64,000 nucleotides of DNA, taken from CAYZWU01 sp964482235 (GTDB taxonomy: Bacteria; Planctomycetota; B15-G4; CAYZWU01). The position numbers and the translations under genes are program-made. Shown one piece after another: positions 63,782-64,000 of this stretch. Every line of letters starts with the position of its first letter. The stretch's first letter is position 1. Location of the stretch: assembly GCA_964482235.1 (NCBI GenBank), contig CAYZWU010000014.1, positions 1-64,000 on the forward strand, given 5' to 3'. The notes beneath the pieces are model-generated. The model made no database searches and was not told where the DNA came from. It saw only the letters and a list, made by a program, of their open reading frames with translations.

Positions 63782-64000
63782 TCACTTCATGCCCCTGTCC
63801 CTCGGTATGGAGATGAATTCATCGAGAGCGCTGAGCAGGTCGTGGGCCGAGAGAATGCCCACGAGCTCGCCTTTCTTGTTGAGCACCGGGAGGGCCCCGT
63901 ACTTCTGCTCGCGAAAGACGGTCACCGCCTTGCGGATCCTGTCATAGGCGCGGAGAACCTCGGGGTTCTTGGTCATCACATCCTTGACCGACGTGTCGTC
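63782..64000 (-). CDS. CBS-domain protein, C-terminal fragment
   Basis: The reading frame is open to the right edge (residues DDTSVKDVMTKNP), so the gene starts beyond the window. The visible 72 residues are one CBS motif (KDVMTKNPEVLRAYDRIRKA, VFREQKYGALPVLNKKGELVGILSAHDLL). CBS pairs bind adenine nucleotides and regulate linked enzymes or channels. Full size and partners are unknown. Confidence 0.85.
   Translation of the reverse strand, partial: DDTSVKDVMTKNPEVLRAYDRIRKAVTVFREQKYGALPVLNKKGELVGILSAHDLLSALDEFISIPRDRGMK

Overview
The window is 64 kb of GC-rich bacterial chromosome. It is dense in genes, with short spacers and many 4-base ATGA start/stop overlaps. Three runs of exactly 100 N (4861-4960, 6397-6496, 42901-43000) mark scaffold joins, so this is probably a draft or metagenome-derived scaffold. 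A TolC-MacA-MacB export set and several secreted or lipid-anchored proteins with signal peptides point to a double-membrane (Gram-negative) cell. The mix of WD40, parallel beta-helix, FHA/von Willebrand A, sigma-54-type promoter, eukaryotic-type AdoMet decarboxylase and standard housekeeping genes suggests an uncultured lineage near the FCB, Eisenbacteria/Krumholzibacteriota or former deltaproteobacterial groups. That placement is inference only. There are no phage genes, no insertion-sequence transposases and no CRISPR array.

Layout. 1-6 kb: the end of a WD40 protein, a secreted beta-helix protein, and an ECF sigma factor with a coiled-coil anti-sigma factor. 6.0-6.3 kb: a 35-residue basic ORF behind a very good sigma-70 promoter. 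6.5-12 kb: tgt, carB and carA (minus strand). 12.2-13.4 kb: a GNAT protein. 13.4-18.5 kb: a TolC/MacA/MacB-type operon, with a divergent orphan membrane-fusion-like protein and a terpenoid-cyclase-fold protein at 18.8-21.4 kb. 21.4-26 kb: a nested inverted-repeat element, a sigma factor, and a 1168-residue secreted beta-propeller protein behind a sigma-54-type promoter. 26.1-33.1 kb: a seven-gene operon joining a DUF2170/YjfI-like protein, PspA, DUF4178, an anchored coiled-coil protein, DUF350, a membrane-fused spermidine synthase and a TrkA-N potassium channel. 33.3-37.3 kb: an FHA/vWA membrane protein, a CPBP protease and a class V aminotransferase. 37.5-42.2 kb (plus strand): a hypothetical, a ComEA-like protein, nadC, an RsbW-like kinase, VanZ and purB. 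42.3-44.5 kb: a PDZ protein with Cys/His repeats. 44.8-47.9 kb: a TIM-barrel epimerase, tRNA-Gly(GCC), eukaryotic-type speD and speE. 47.9-53.7 kb (minus): a receiver/PPDK-N fusion, sppA and nadE. 54-55.5 kb: a second secreted beta-helix protein. 55.5-57 kb: cysS, then a perfect 37-bp inverted repeat. 57.3-60.8 kb: rimO, pgsA, pgpA and a thioredoxin-fold lipoprotein. 60.9-62.7 kb: a SpoIIE-type protein that has lost its metal ligands. 62.8-64 kb: dapA and a partial CBS-domain gene.

Themes. Polyamine chemistry appears twice: speD-speE, and an aminopropyltransferase-like enzyme fused to membrane helices inside the PspA operon. The PspA operon has the same logic as E. coli yjfIJKLMC (YjfI, PspA paralogue, YjfK, DUF350, DUF1190, glutathionylspermidine-synthetase-like), but with spermidine synthase and a K+ channel in place of the last gene. 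That operon is the best candidate for an under-described system: envelope-stress sensing linked to polyamines and K+ flux. Regulation is also over-represented, with two sigma factors, an anti-sigma factor, an RsbW-like kinase, a SpoIIE pseudophosphatase and a sigma-54-type promoter.
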